From NCBI GenBank assembly GCA_944474755.1, contig OX104122.1, positions 2,846,751-2,910,750 of the forward strand: a stretch of 64,000 nucleotides of DNA, given 5' to 3'. A program made the translations under genes and the position numbers. The notes under the pieces are model-generated. The model ran no database searches, was not told where the DNA came from, and worked only from the letters and a program-made list of their open reading frames with translations. This DNA is from Limnoperna fortunei (lineage: Eukaryota; Mollusca; Bivalvia; Mytilida; Modiolidae). This document shows positions 33,263-46,300 of this stretch, piece by piece; the stretch's first letter is position 1; each line of letters starts with the position of its first letter.

Positions 33263-36200
33263 TAGTAAGAATATTTACCGGACACCCGAGGTGGAGAGAC
33301 AGTGGGTTGTATTTATCCTAAGAATATTTACCGGACACCCGAGGTGGAGAGACAGTGGGTTGTATTTATCCTAAGAATATTTACCGGACACCTGAGGTGG
33401 AGGGACAATGGGTTGTATTTATTCTAAGAATATTTACCGGACACCCGAGGTGGAGAGACAGTGGGTTGTATTTATCCTAAGAATATTTACCGGACACCCG
33501 AGGTGGAGAGACAGTGGGTTGTATTTATCCTAAGAATATTTACCGGACACCCGAGGTGGAGAGACAGTGGGTTGTATTTATCCTAAGAATATTTACCGGA
33601 CACCTGAGGTGGAGGGACAGTGGGTTGTATTTATCCTAAGAATATTTACCGGACACCCGAGGTGGAGAGACAGTGGGTTGTATTTATCCTAAAAATATTT
33701 ACCGGACACCCGAGGTGGAGAGACAGTGGGTTGTATTTATCCTAAGAATATTTACCGGACACCCGAGGTGGAGAGACAGTGGGTTGTATTTATCCTAAGA
33801 ATATTTACCTGACACCTGAGGTGGAGAGACAGTGGGTTGTATTCATCCTAAGAATATTTACCGGACACCCGAGGTGGAGGGACAGTGGGTTGTATTTATC
33901 CTAAGAATATCTACCGGACACCCGAGGTGGAGAGACAATGGGTTGTATTTATCCTACGAATATTTACCGGACACCTGAGGTGGAGAGACAGTGGGTTGTA
34001 TTTATCCTAAGATTATTTACCGGACACCTGAGGTGGAGGGACAGTGGGTTGTATTTATCCTAAGAATATTTACCGGACACCCGAGGTGGAGAGACATTGG
34101 GTTGTATTTATCCTAAGAATATTTACCGGACACCCAAGGTGGAGAGACAGTGGGTTGTATTTATCCTAAGAATATTTACCGGACACCCGAGGTGGAGAGA
34201 CAGTGGGTTGTATTTATCCTAAGAATATTTACCGGACACCTGAGGTGGAGAGACAGTGGGTTGTATTCATCCTAAGAATATTTACCGGACACCCGAGGTG
34301 GAGGGACAGTGGGTTGTATTTATCCTAAGAATATTTACCGGACACCCGAGGTGGAGAGACAGTGGGTTGTATTTATCCTAAGAATATTTACCGGACACCC
34401 GAGGTGGAGAGACAGTGGGTTGTATTTATCCTAAGAATATTTACCGGACACCTGAGGTGGAGGGACAGTGGGTTGTATTTATCCTAAGAATATTTACCGG
34501 ACACCCGAGGTGGAGAGACAGTGGGTTGTATTTATCCTAAGAATATTTACCGGACACCCGAGGTAGAGACAGTGGGTTGTATTTATCCTAAGAATATTTA
34601 CCGAACACCCGAGTTGGAGAGACAGTGGGTTGTATTATCCGAAGAATATTTACCGGACACCCGAGGTGGAGAGACAGTGGGTTGTATTTATCCTAAGAAT
34701 ATTTACCGGACACCCGAGGTGGAGAGACAGTGGGTTGTATTTATCCTAAGAATATTTACCGGACACCTGAGGTGGAGGGACAATGGGTTGTATTTATTCT
34801 AAGAATATTTACCGGACACCCGAGGTGGAGAGACAGTGGGTTGTATTTATCCTAAGAATATTTACCGTACACCCGAGGTGGAGAGACAGTGGGTTGTATT
34901 TATCCTAAGAATATTTACCGGACACCTGAGGTGGAGGGACAGTGGGTTGTATTTATCCTAAGAATATTTACCGGACACCCGAGGTGGAGAGACAGTGGGT
35001 TGTATTTATCCTAAGAATATTTACCGGACACCCGAGGTGGAGAGACAATGGGTTGTATTTATCCTAAGAATATTTACCGGACACCCGAGGTGGAGAGACA
35101 GTGGGTTGTATTTATCCTAAGAATATTTACCGGACACCTGAGGTGGAGGGACAGTGGGTTGTATTTATCCTAAGAATATTTACCGGACACCCGAGGTGGA
35201 GAGACATTGGGTTGTATTTATCCTAAGAATATTTACCGGACACCCGAGGTGGAGAGACATTGGGTTGTATTTATCCTAAGAATATTTACCGGACACCCGA
35301 GGTGGAGAGACAGTGGGTTGTATTTATCCTAAGAATATTTACCGGACACCTGAGGTGGAGAGACAGTGGGTTGTATTCATCCTAAGAATATTTACCGGAC
35401 ACCCGAGGTGGAGGGACAGTGGGTTGTATTTATCCTAAGAATATTTACCGGACACCCGAGGTGGAGAGACAGTGGGTTGTATTTATCCTAAGAATATTTA
35501 CCGGACACCCGAGGTGGAGAGACAGTGGGTTGTATTTATCCTAAGAATATTTACCGGACACCTGAGGTGGAGGGACAGTGGGTTGTATTTATCCTAAGAA
35601 TATTTACCGGACACCCGAGGTGGAGAGACAGTGGGTTGTATTTATCCTAAGAATATTTACCGGACACCCGAGGTAGAGACAGTGGGTTGTATTTATCCTA
35701 AGAATATTTACCGAACACCCGAGTTGGAGAGACAGTGGGTTGTATTATCCGAAGAATATTTACCGGACACCCGAGGTGGAGAGACAGTGGGTTGTATTTA
35801 TCCTAAGAATATTTACCGGACACCCGAGGTGGAGAGACAGTGGGTTGTATTTATCCTAAGAATATTTACCGGACACCTGAGGTGGAGGGACAATGGGTTG
35901 TATTTATTCTAAGAATATTTACCGGACACCCGAGGTGGAGAGACAGTGGGTTGTATTTATCCTAAGAATATTTACCGTACACCCGAGGTGGAGAGACAGT
36001 GGGTTGTATTTATCCTAAGAATATTTACCGGACACCTGAGGTGGAGGGACAGTGGGTTGTATTTATCCTAAGAATATTTACCGGACACCCGAGGTGGAGA
36101 GACAGTGGGTTGTATTTATCCTAAGAATATTTACCGGACACCCGAGGTGGAGAGACAGTGGGTTGTATTTATCCTAAGAATATTTACCGGACACCCGAGG

Positions 36201-39200
36201 TGGAGAGACAGTGGGTTGTATTTATCCTAAGAATATTTACCGGACACCTGAGGTGGAGGGACAGTGGGTTGTATTTATCCTAAGAATATTTACCGGACAC
36301 CCGAGGTGGAGAGACATTGGGTTGTATTTATCCTAAGAATATTTACCGGACACCCGAGGTGGAGAGACATTGGGTTGTATTTATCCTAAGAATATTTACC
36401 GGACACCCGAGGTGGAGAGACAGTGGGTTGTATTTATCCTAAGAATATTTACCGGACACATGAGGTGGAGAGACAGTGGGTTGTATTCATCCTAAGAATA
36501 TTTACCGGACACCCGAGGTGGAGGGACAGTGGGTTGTATTTATCCTAAGAATATTTACCGGACACCCGAGGTGGAGAGACAGTGGGTTGTATTTATCCTA
36601 AGAATATTTACCGGACACCTGAGGTGGAGGGACAGTGGGTTGTATTTCTCCTAAGAATATTTACCGGACACCCGAGGTGGAGAGACAGTGGGTTGTATTT
36701 ATCCTAAGAATATTTACCTGACACCATAGGTGGAGAGACAGTGGGTTGTATTTATCCTAAGAATATTTACCGGACACCCGAGGTGGAGAGACAGTGGGTT
36801 GTATTTATCCTAAGAATATTTACCGGACACCCTAGGTGGAGAGACAGTGGGTTGTATTTATCCTAAGAATATTTACCGGACACCTGAGGTGGAGAGACAG
36901 TGGGTTGTATTTATCCTAAGAATATTTACCGGACACCCGAGGTGGAGGGACAGTGGGTTGTATTTATCCTAAGAATATTTACCGGACACCCGAGGTGGAG
37001 AGACAGTGGGTTGTATTTATCCTAAGAATATTTACCGGACACCCGAGGTGGAGAGACAGTGGGTTGTATTTATCCTAAGAATATTTACCGGACACCTGAG
37101 GTGGAGAGACAGTGGGTTGTATTTATCCTAAGAATATTTACCGGACACCTGAGGTGGAGAGACAGTGGGTTGTATTTATCCTAAGAATATTTACCGGACA
37201 CCCGAGGTGGAGGGACAGTGGGTTGTATTTATCCTAAGTATATTTACCGGACACCCGAGGTGGAGAGACAGTGGGTTGTATTTATCCTAAGAATATTTAC
37301 CGGACACCCGAGGTGGAGAGACAGTGGGTTGTATTTATCCTAAGAATATTTACCGGACACCCGAGGTGGAGAGACAGTGGGTTGTATTTATCCTAAGAAT
37401 ATTTACCGGACACCCGAGGTGGAGAGACAGTGGGTTGTATTTATCCTAAGAATATTTACCGGACACCCGAGGTGGAGAGACAGTGGGTTGTATTTATCCT
37501 AAGAATATTTACCGGACACCCGAGGTGGAGAGACAGTGGGTTGTATTTATCCTAAGAATATTTACCGGACACCCGAGGTGGAGAGACAGTGGGTTGTATT
37601 TATCCTAAGAATATTTACCGGACACCTGAGGTGGAGAGACAGTGGGTTGTATTTATCCTAAGAATATTTACCGGACACCCGAGGTGGAGGGACAGTGGGT
37701 TGTATTTATCCTAAGAATATTTACCGGACACCCGAGGTGGAGAGACAGTGGGTTGTATTTATCCTAAGAATATTTACCTGACACCTGAGGTGGAGAGACA
37801 GTGGGTTGTATTCATCCTAAGAATATTTACCGGACACCCGAGGTGGAGGGACAGTGGGTTGTATTTATCCTAAGAATATCTACCGGACACCCGAGGTGGA
37901 GAGACAATGGGTTGTATTTATCCTACGAATATTTACCGGACACCTGAGGTGGAGAGACAGTGGGTTGTATTTATCCTAAGATTATTTACCGGACACCTGA
38001 GGTGGAGGGACAGTGGGTTGTATTTATCCTAAGAATATTTACCGGACACCCGAGGTGGAGAGACATTGGGTTGTATTTATCCTAAGAATATTTACCGGAC
38101 ACCCAAGGTGGAGAGACAGTGGGTTGTATTTATCCTAAGAATATTTACCGGACACCCGAGGTGGAGAGACAGTGGGTTGTATTTATCCTAAGAATATTTA
38201 CCGGATACCTGAGGTGGAGAGACAGTGGGTTGTATTCATCCTAAGAATATTTACCGGACACCCGAGGTGGAGGGACAGTGGGTTGTATTTATCCTAAGAA
38301 TAATTACCGGACACCCGAGGTGGAGAGACAGTGGGTTGTATTTATCCTAAGAATATTTACCGGACACCCGAGGTGGAGAGACAGTGGGTTGTATTTATCC
38401 TAAGAATATTTACCGGACACCTGAGGTGGAGGGACAGTGGGTTGCATTTATCCTAAGAATATTTACCTGACACCATAGGTGGAGAGACAGTGGGTTGTAT
38501 TTATCCTAAGAATATTTACCGGACACCCGAGGTGGAGAGACAGTGGGTTGTATTTATCCTAAGAATATTTACCGGACACCCGAGGTGGAGAGACAGTGGG
38601 TTGTATTTATCCTAAGAATATTTACCGGACACCTGAGGTGGAGGGACAGTGGGTTGTATTTATCCTAAGAATATTTACCGGACACCCGAGGTGGAGAGAC
38701 AGTGGGTTGTATTTATCCTAAGAATATTTACCGGACACCCGAGGTAGAGACAGTGGGTTGTATTTATCCTAAGAATATTTACCGGACACCCGAGTTGGAG
38801 AGACAGTGGGTTGTATTATCCGAAGAATATTTACCGGACACCCGAGGTGGAGAGACAGTGGGTTGTATTTATCCTAAGAATATTTACCGGACACCTGAGG
38901 TGGAGGGACAATGGGTTGTATTTATTCTAAGAATATTTACCGGACACCCGAGGTGGAGAGACAGTGGGTTGTATTTATCCTAAGAATATTTACCGTACAC
39001 CCGAGGTGGAGAGACAGTGGGTTGTATTTATCCTAAGAATATTTACCGGACACCTGAGGTGGAGGGACAGTGGGTTGTATTTATCCTAAGAATATTTACC
39101 GGACACCCGAGGTGGAGAGACAGTGGGTTGTATTTATCCTAAGAATATTTACCGGACACCCGAGGTGGAGAGACAATGGGTTGTATTTATCCTAAGAATA

Positions 39201-42200
39201 TTTACCGGACACCCGAGGTGGAGAGACAGTGGGTTGTATTTATCCTAAGAATATTTACCGGACACCTGAGGTGGAGGGACAGTGGGTTGTATTTATCCTA
39301 AGAATATTTACCGGACACCCGAGGTGGAGAGACATTGGGTTGTATTTATCCTAAGAATATTTACCGGACACCCGAGGTGGAGAGACATTGGGTTGTATTT
39401 ATCCTAAGAATATTTACCGGACACCCGAGGTAGAGACAGTGGGTTGTATTTATCCTAAGAATATTTACCGGACACCCGAGTTGGAGAGACAGTGGGTTGT
39501 ATTATCCGAAGAATATTTACCGGACACCCGAGGTGGAGAGACAGTGGGTTGTATTTATCCTAAGAATATTTACCGGACACCCGAGGTGGAGAGACAGTGG
39601 GTTGTATTTATCCTAAGAATATTTACCGGACACCTGAGGTGGAGGGACAATGGGTTGTATTTATTCTAAGAATATTTACCGGACACCCGAGGTGGAGAGA
39701 CAGTGGGTTGTATTTATCCTAAGAATATTTACCGTACACCCGAGGTGGAGAGACAGTGGGTTGTATTTATCCTAAGAATATTTACCGGACACCTGAGGTG
39801 GAGGGACAGTGGGTTGTATTTATCCTAAGAATATTTACCGGACACCCGAGGTGGAGAGACAGTGGGTTGTATTTATCCTAAGAATATTTACCGGACACCC
39901 GAGGTGGAGAGACAATGGGTTGTATTTATCCTAAGAATATTTACCGGACACCCGAGGTGGAGAGACAGTGGGTTGTATTTATCCTAAGAATATTTACCGG
40001 ACACCTGAGGTGGAGGGACAGTGGGTTGTATTTATCCTAAGAATATTTACCGGACACCCGAGGTGGAGAGACATTGGGTTGTATTTATCCTAAGAATATT
40101 TACCGGACACCCGAGGTGGAGAGACATTGGGTTGTATTTATCCTAAGAATATTTACCGGACACCCGAGGTGGAGAGACAGTGGGTTGTATTTATCCTAAG
40201 AATATTTACCGGACACATGAGGTGGAGAGACAGTGGGTTGTATTCATCCTAAGAATATTTACCGGACACCCGAGGTGGAGGGACAGTGGGTTGTATTTAT
40301 CCTAAGAATATTTACCGGACACCCGAGGTGGAGAGACAGTGGGTTGTATTTATCCTAAGAATATTTACCGGACACCTGAGGTGGAGGGACAGTGGGTTGT
40401 ATTTCTCCTAAGAATATTTACCGGACACCCGAGGTGGAGAGACAGTGGGTTGTATTTATCCTAAGAATATTTACCTGACACCATAGGTGGAGAGACAGTG
40501 GGTTGTATTTATCCTAAGAATATTTACCGGACACCCGAGGTGGAGAGACAGTGGGTTGTATTTATCCTAAGAATATTTACCGGACACCCTAGGTGGAGAG
40601 ACAGTGGGTTGTATTTATCCTAAGAATATTTACCGGACACCTGAGGTGGAGAGACAGTGGGTTGTATTTATCCTAAGAATATTTACCGGACACCCGAGGT
40701 GGAGGGACAGTGGGTTGTATTTATCCTAAGAATATTTACCGGACACCCGAGGTGGAGAGACAGTGGGTTGTATTTATCCTAAAAATATTTACCGGACACC
40801 CGAGGTGGAGAGACAGTGGGTTGTATTTATCCTAAGAATATTTACCGGACACCTGAGGTGGAGAGACAGTGGGATGTATTTATCCTAAGAATATTTACCG
40901 GACACCCGAGGTGGAGGGACAGTGGGTTGTATTTATCCTAAGTATATTTACCGGACACCCGAGGTGGAGAGACAGTGGGTTGTATTTATCCTAAGAATAT
41001 TTACCGGACACCCGAGGTGGAGAGACAGTGGGTTGTATTTATCCTAAGAATATTTACCGGACACCCGAGGTGGAGAGACAGTGGGTTGTATTTATCCTAA
41101 GAATATTTACCGGACACCCGAGGTGGAGAGACAGTGGGTTGTATTTATCCTAAGAATATTTACCGGACACCCGAGGTGGAGAGACAGTGGGTTGTATTTA
41201 TCCTAAGAATATTTACCGGACACCCGAGGTGGAGAGACAGTGGGTTGTATTTATCCTAAGACTATTTACCGGACACCCGAGGTGGAGAGACAGTGGGTTG
41301 TATTTATCCTAAGAATATTTACCGGACACCTGAGGTGGAGAGACAGTGGGTTGTATTTATCCTAAGAATATTTACCGGACACCCGAGGTGGAGGGACAGT
41401 GGGTTGTATTTATCCTAAGAATATTTACCGGACACCCGAGGTGGAGAGACAGTGGGTTGTATTTATCCTAAGAATATTTACCGGACACCCGAGGTGGAGA
41501 GACAGTGGGTTGTATTTATCCTAAGAATATTTACCGGACACCTGAGGTGGAGAGACAGTGGGTTGTATTTATCCTAAGAATATTTACCGGACACCTGAGG
41601 TGGAGAGACAGTGGGTTGTCTTTATCCTAAGAATATTTACCGGACACCCGAGGTGGAGGGACAGTGGGTTGTATTTATCCTAAGAATATTTACCGGACAC
41701 CCGAGGTGGAGAGACAGTGGGTTGTATTTATCCTAAGAATATTTACCGGACACCCGAGGTGGAGAGACAGTGGGTTGTATTTATCCTAAGAATATTTACC
41801 GGACACCTGAGGTGGAGAGACAGTGGGTTGTATTTATCCTAAGAATATTTACCGGACACCGGAGGTGGAGAGACAGTGGGTTGCATTTATCCTAAGAATA
41901 TTTACCGGACACCCGAGGTGGAGAGACAGTGGGTTGCATTTATCCTAAGAATATTTACCGGACACCCGAGGTGGAGGAACAGTGGGTTGTATTTATCCTA
42001 AGAATATTTACCGGACACCCGAGGTGGAGAGACAGTGGGTTGTATTTATCCTAAGAATATTTACCGGACACCCGAGGTGGAGAGACAGTGGGTTGTATTT
42101 ATCCTAAGAATATTTACCGGACACCCGAGGTGGAGAGACAATGGGTTGTATTTATCCTAAGAATATTTACCGGACACCCGAGGTGGAGAGACAGTGGGTT

Positions 42201-42540
42201 GTATTTATCCTAAGAATAGTTACCGGACACCCGAGGTGGAGAGACAGTGGGTTGTATTTATCCTAAGAATATTTACCGGACACCCGAGGTGGAGAGACAG
42301 TGGGTTGTATTTATCCTAAGAATATTTACCGGACACCCGAGGTGGAGAGACAGTGGGTTGTATTTATCCTAAGAATATTTACCGGACACCCGACGTGGAG
42401 AGACAGTGGGTTGTATTTATCCTAAGAATATTTACCGGACACCTGAGGTGGAGAGACAGTGGGTTGTATTTATCCTAAGAATATTTACCGGACACCTGAG
42501 GTGGAGAGACAGTGGGTTGTATTTATCCTAAGAATATATA
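33263..42540. repeat. 53-bp satellite core, about 175 copies
   Basis: The unit is AATATTTACCGGACACCCGA plus GGTGGAGAGACAGTGGGTTG and TATTTATCCTAAG. Copies are very similar; variants include CCTGAGG, GAGGGACA and CAATGGG. Rare indel-bearing variants mark larger duplications: segments at 34521 and 35631 are 1110 bp apart (21 units less 3 bp), 35.6-36.9 kb recurs at +3757 bp, and 33.8-34.5 kb recurs at +3969 bp. The 93-codon frames found four times (34521, 35631, 38702, 39388) are by-products of those duplications. Confidence 0.96.
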
Positions 42541-43275
42541 CATGACAACTGAGATGGAGAGACGTAGTTTACCTAAGGATATTTACCGGACACGTGAGGT
42601 ATAGAGACAGTGGCTTGTATTTATATAAGAATATTTACCGGACACGTAAGCTGGAGATACGGTGGGTTGTATTATACTAAGACTATTTGCCGGACACCTG
42701 AGGTAGAGAGACGGTGGATTGTATTTATCCTAAGAATATTTACCGGACCCGAAGTGGAGATGTGGTGAATTGTATTAAGCCTAAGAATATTTACCAGACA
42801 CCTGACGTGGAGAGACAGTGGGTTGTATTTATCCTAGGGATATTTACCGGACACCTGAGATGGAGAGACGGTCGGTTTTATTATTTTAAGAATATTTCCG
42901 GGACACCTGATTTGGCGAAACGGTATTTTGTATTAATCCTAATAATATTTACACCGGAGTCTTGAGGTGGAAATACATGTACGATGGGTTGTACTTATCC
43001 TAAGAATATTTACACCGACACCTGAGGTGGTAAAACGGTGGTTGTACTTACCCTAAAGATATATACCGGACACTGGAGGTTGCGAGACGTTGTTGTATTT
43101 ATCCAAAAGATATTTACACCTGACATCTGAGGTAGAGATGGTGGGTTGTACTTATCCTATGAATATTTACACCGAACACCTGAGGTTAAGAGACGGTGGG
43201 TCACATGAGGTGAAGAAACGATATGCTTTTATTCATCCTAAGGATATTAACAGGACACCTGAGGTAGAATTATCT
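42541..43275. repeat. Degenerate right edge of the 53-bp satellite
   Basis: About 13 copies with growing divergence and unit-length variation (ACACCTGAGGTGGAGA remains recognisable). In contrast, the left edge at 33263 is abrupt. Confidence 0.88.
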
Positions 43276-43340
43276 TAATTAATCCGATCATATCATTGTC
43301 TTTCGTCATGCTGTGACTATGAATTAACTGTCCGTTGTAG
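43276..43340. other. Short junction between the 53-bp and 43-bp arrays
   Basis: About 65 bases of non-repeat sequence. Two unrelated satellites are nearly in direct contact here. Confidence 0.6.
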
Positions 43341-46300
43341 ACATGTAACCGCTGTCCTGTCGTATTGTTCCTACTTGGATCAGACATGTAACCACTATCA
43401 AGCCGTATTAAATGTTCCCACTTGGGTCAGACATGTAACCGCTGTCCAACTGTATTTTTCCAACAGATCAGACATGTAACCGCTGCTCAGCCGTATTGTT
43501 CCCACTTGGATTAGACATATAACCGTTGTCCAGCCGTATTGTTCCCACTTGGATCAGACATGTATCAGCTGTCCAACCGTATTGTTCCCATTTGGATCAG
43601 ACATGTAACCGCTGTCCAGTCGTACTGTTGCCACACGGATAAGACATATAACCGTTGTCCAGCCGTATTGTTCCCACTTGGATTAGAAATGTAACCGCTC
43701 TCCAGCCGTATGGTTCCCACTTGGATTAGACATGTAACCGCTGTCCAGCCGTATTGTTCCCACTTGGATCAGAAATGTAACCGCTCTCCAGCCGTATTGT
43801 TCCCACTTGGATTAGACATGTAGCAGCTGTCCAGCCGTATTGTTCCCACTTGGATCAGAAATGTAACCGCTATCCTGCCGTATTGTTCCCACTTAGATCA
43901 GACATGTAACCGCTGTCCAGCCGTATTGTCCCCACTTTGATCAGCCATGAACCGCTATCTAGCCGTATTGTTCCCACTTGGATTAGACATATAACTGTTG
44001 TCCAGCCGTATTGTTCCCACTTGGATCAGACATGTATCAGCTGTCCAACCGTATAGTTCGCACTTGGATCAGACATGTAACCGCTATCCAGACGTATTGT
44101 TCCCACTTGGATCAGAAATGTAACCGCTCTCCATGCGTATTGTTCCCACTTGGATCAGACATGTAACCGCTGTCCAGTCGTATTGTTGCCACACGGATCA
44201 GACATGTAACCGCTGTCCAGCCGTATTGTTCCACTTGGATCAGAAATGTAACTGCTATCCAGCCGTATTGTTCCCAATTAGATCAGACATGTATCAGCTG
44301 TCCAACCGTATTGTTCCCACTTGGATCAGACATGTAACCGCTGTCCAGTCGTATTGTTTCCACTTAGATCAGACATGTAACCGCTGTCCAGCCGTATTGT
44401 TGCCACACGGATAAGACATAAAACCGTTGTCCAGCCGTATTGTTCCCACTAGGATCAGACATGTGACCGCTGTCCAGCCGTATTGTTCCCACTTAGATCA
44501 GACATGTAACAGCTGTCCAGCCGTATTGTTCCCACTTAGATCAGACATGTAACAGCTGTCCAGCCGTATTGTTCCCAAATTGATCAGACATGTAACCGCT
44601 GTCCAGCCGTATTGTTCCCAAATTGATCAGACATGTAACCGCGGTCCAGCCGTATTGTTCCCAAATTGATCAGACATGGGACCGCTGTCCAGTCGTATTG
44701 TTCCCACTTTGATCAGCCATGAACCGCTGTCCAGCCGTATTGTTCCCACTTGGATCAGACATGTAACCGCTGTCCACCCGTATTGTTCCCACTTGGATCA
44801 GACATGTAACCGCTGTCCAGCCGTATTGTTCCCACTTGGATCAGACATGTGACCGCTGTCCAGCCGTATTGTTCCCACTTGGATCAGACATGTAACCGCT
44901 GTCCAGTCGTATTGTAGCCACACGGATAAGACATATAACCGTTGTCCAGCCGTATTGTTCCCACTTGGATCAGAAATGTAACCGCTATCCAGTCGTATTG
45001 TTCCCACTTGGATCAGAAATGTAACCGCTATCCAGACGTATTGTTCCCACTTGGATCAGATATGTAACCGCTGTCCAGCCGTATTGTTCCCAGTTTGATC
45101 AGACATGTAACCGCTGTCCAGCCGTATTGTTCCCACTTTGATCAGACATGTAACAGCTGTCCAGCCGTATTGTTCCCACTTTGATCAGACATGTAACCGC
45201 TGTCCAGCCGTATTGTTCCCACTTTGATCAGCCATGAACCACTGTCCAGCCGTATTGTTCCCACTTAGATCAGACATGTAACAGCTGTCCAGCCGTATTG
45301 TTCCCACTTAGATCAGACATGTAACAGCTGTCCAGCCGTATTGTTCCCAAATTGATCAGACATGTAACCGCTGTCCAGCCGTATTGTTCCCAAATTGATC
45401 AGACATGTAACCGCTGTCCAGCCGTATTGTTCCCAAATTGATCAGACATGGGACCGCTGTCCAGTCGTATTGTTCCCACTTGGCTCAGACATGTAACCGC
45501 TGTCCAGCCGTATTGTTCCCACTGGGATCAGACATGTGACCGCTGTCCAACCGTATTGTTCCCACTTGGATCAGACATGTAACCGCTGTCCAGTCGTATT
45601 GTAGCCACACGGATAAGACATATAACCGTTGTCCAGCCGTATTGTTCCCACTTGGATCAGAAATGTAACCGCTATCCAGTCGTATTGTTCCCACTTGGAT
45701 CAGAAATGTAACCGCTATCCAGACGTATTGTTCCCACTTGGATCAGATATGTAACCGCTGTCCAGCCGTATTGTTCCCACTTTGATCAGACATGTAACCG
45801 CTGTCCAGCCGTATTGTTCCCACTTTGATCAGACATGTAACCGCTGTCTAGCCGTATTGTTCCCACTTTGATCAGCCATGAACCACTGTCCAGCCGTATT
45901 GTTCCCACTTGGACCAGACATGTAACCGCTGTCCAAGCCGTATTGTTCCCAAATTGATCAGCCATGAACCGCTGTCCAGCCGTATTGTTCCCACTTTGAT
46001 CAGCCATGAACCGCTGTCCAGCCGTATTGTTCCCACTTTGATCAGCCATGAACCGCTGTCCAGCACTATTGTTCCCACTTTGATCAGCCATGAACCGCTG
46101 TCCAGCCGTATTGTTCCCACTTGCATCAGACATGTAAGCGCTGTCCAGCCGTATTGTTCCCAAATTGATAAGACATGTAACCGCTGTCAATGCGTATTGT
46201 TCCCACTTGGATCAGAAATGTAACAGCTGTCCAGCCGTATTGTTCCAACTTAGTTCAGACATGTAACAGCTGTCCAGCCGTATTGTTCCCAAATTGATCA

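Noticed and set aside
34521..39669. Four 93-codon frames with nearly identical protein
   Set aside because: They are copies of the same indel-bearing satellite segment spread by block duplication.
43300..43325. ATGCTGTGACTATG resembling ATGTTGTGACTAT of the 30-bp array blocks
   Set aside because: The match is too short and isolated to claim common origin.
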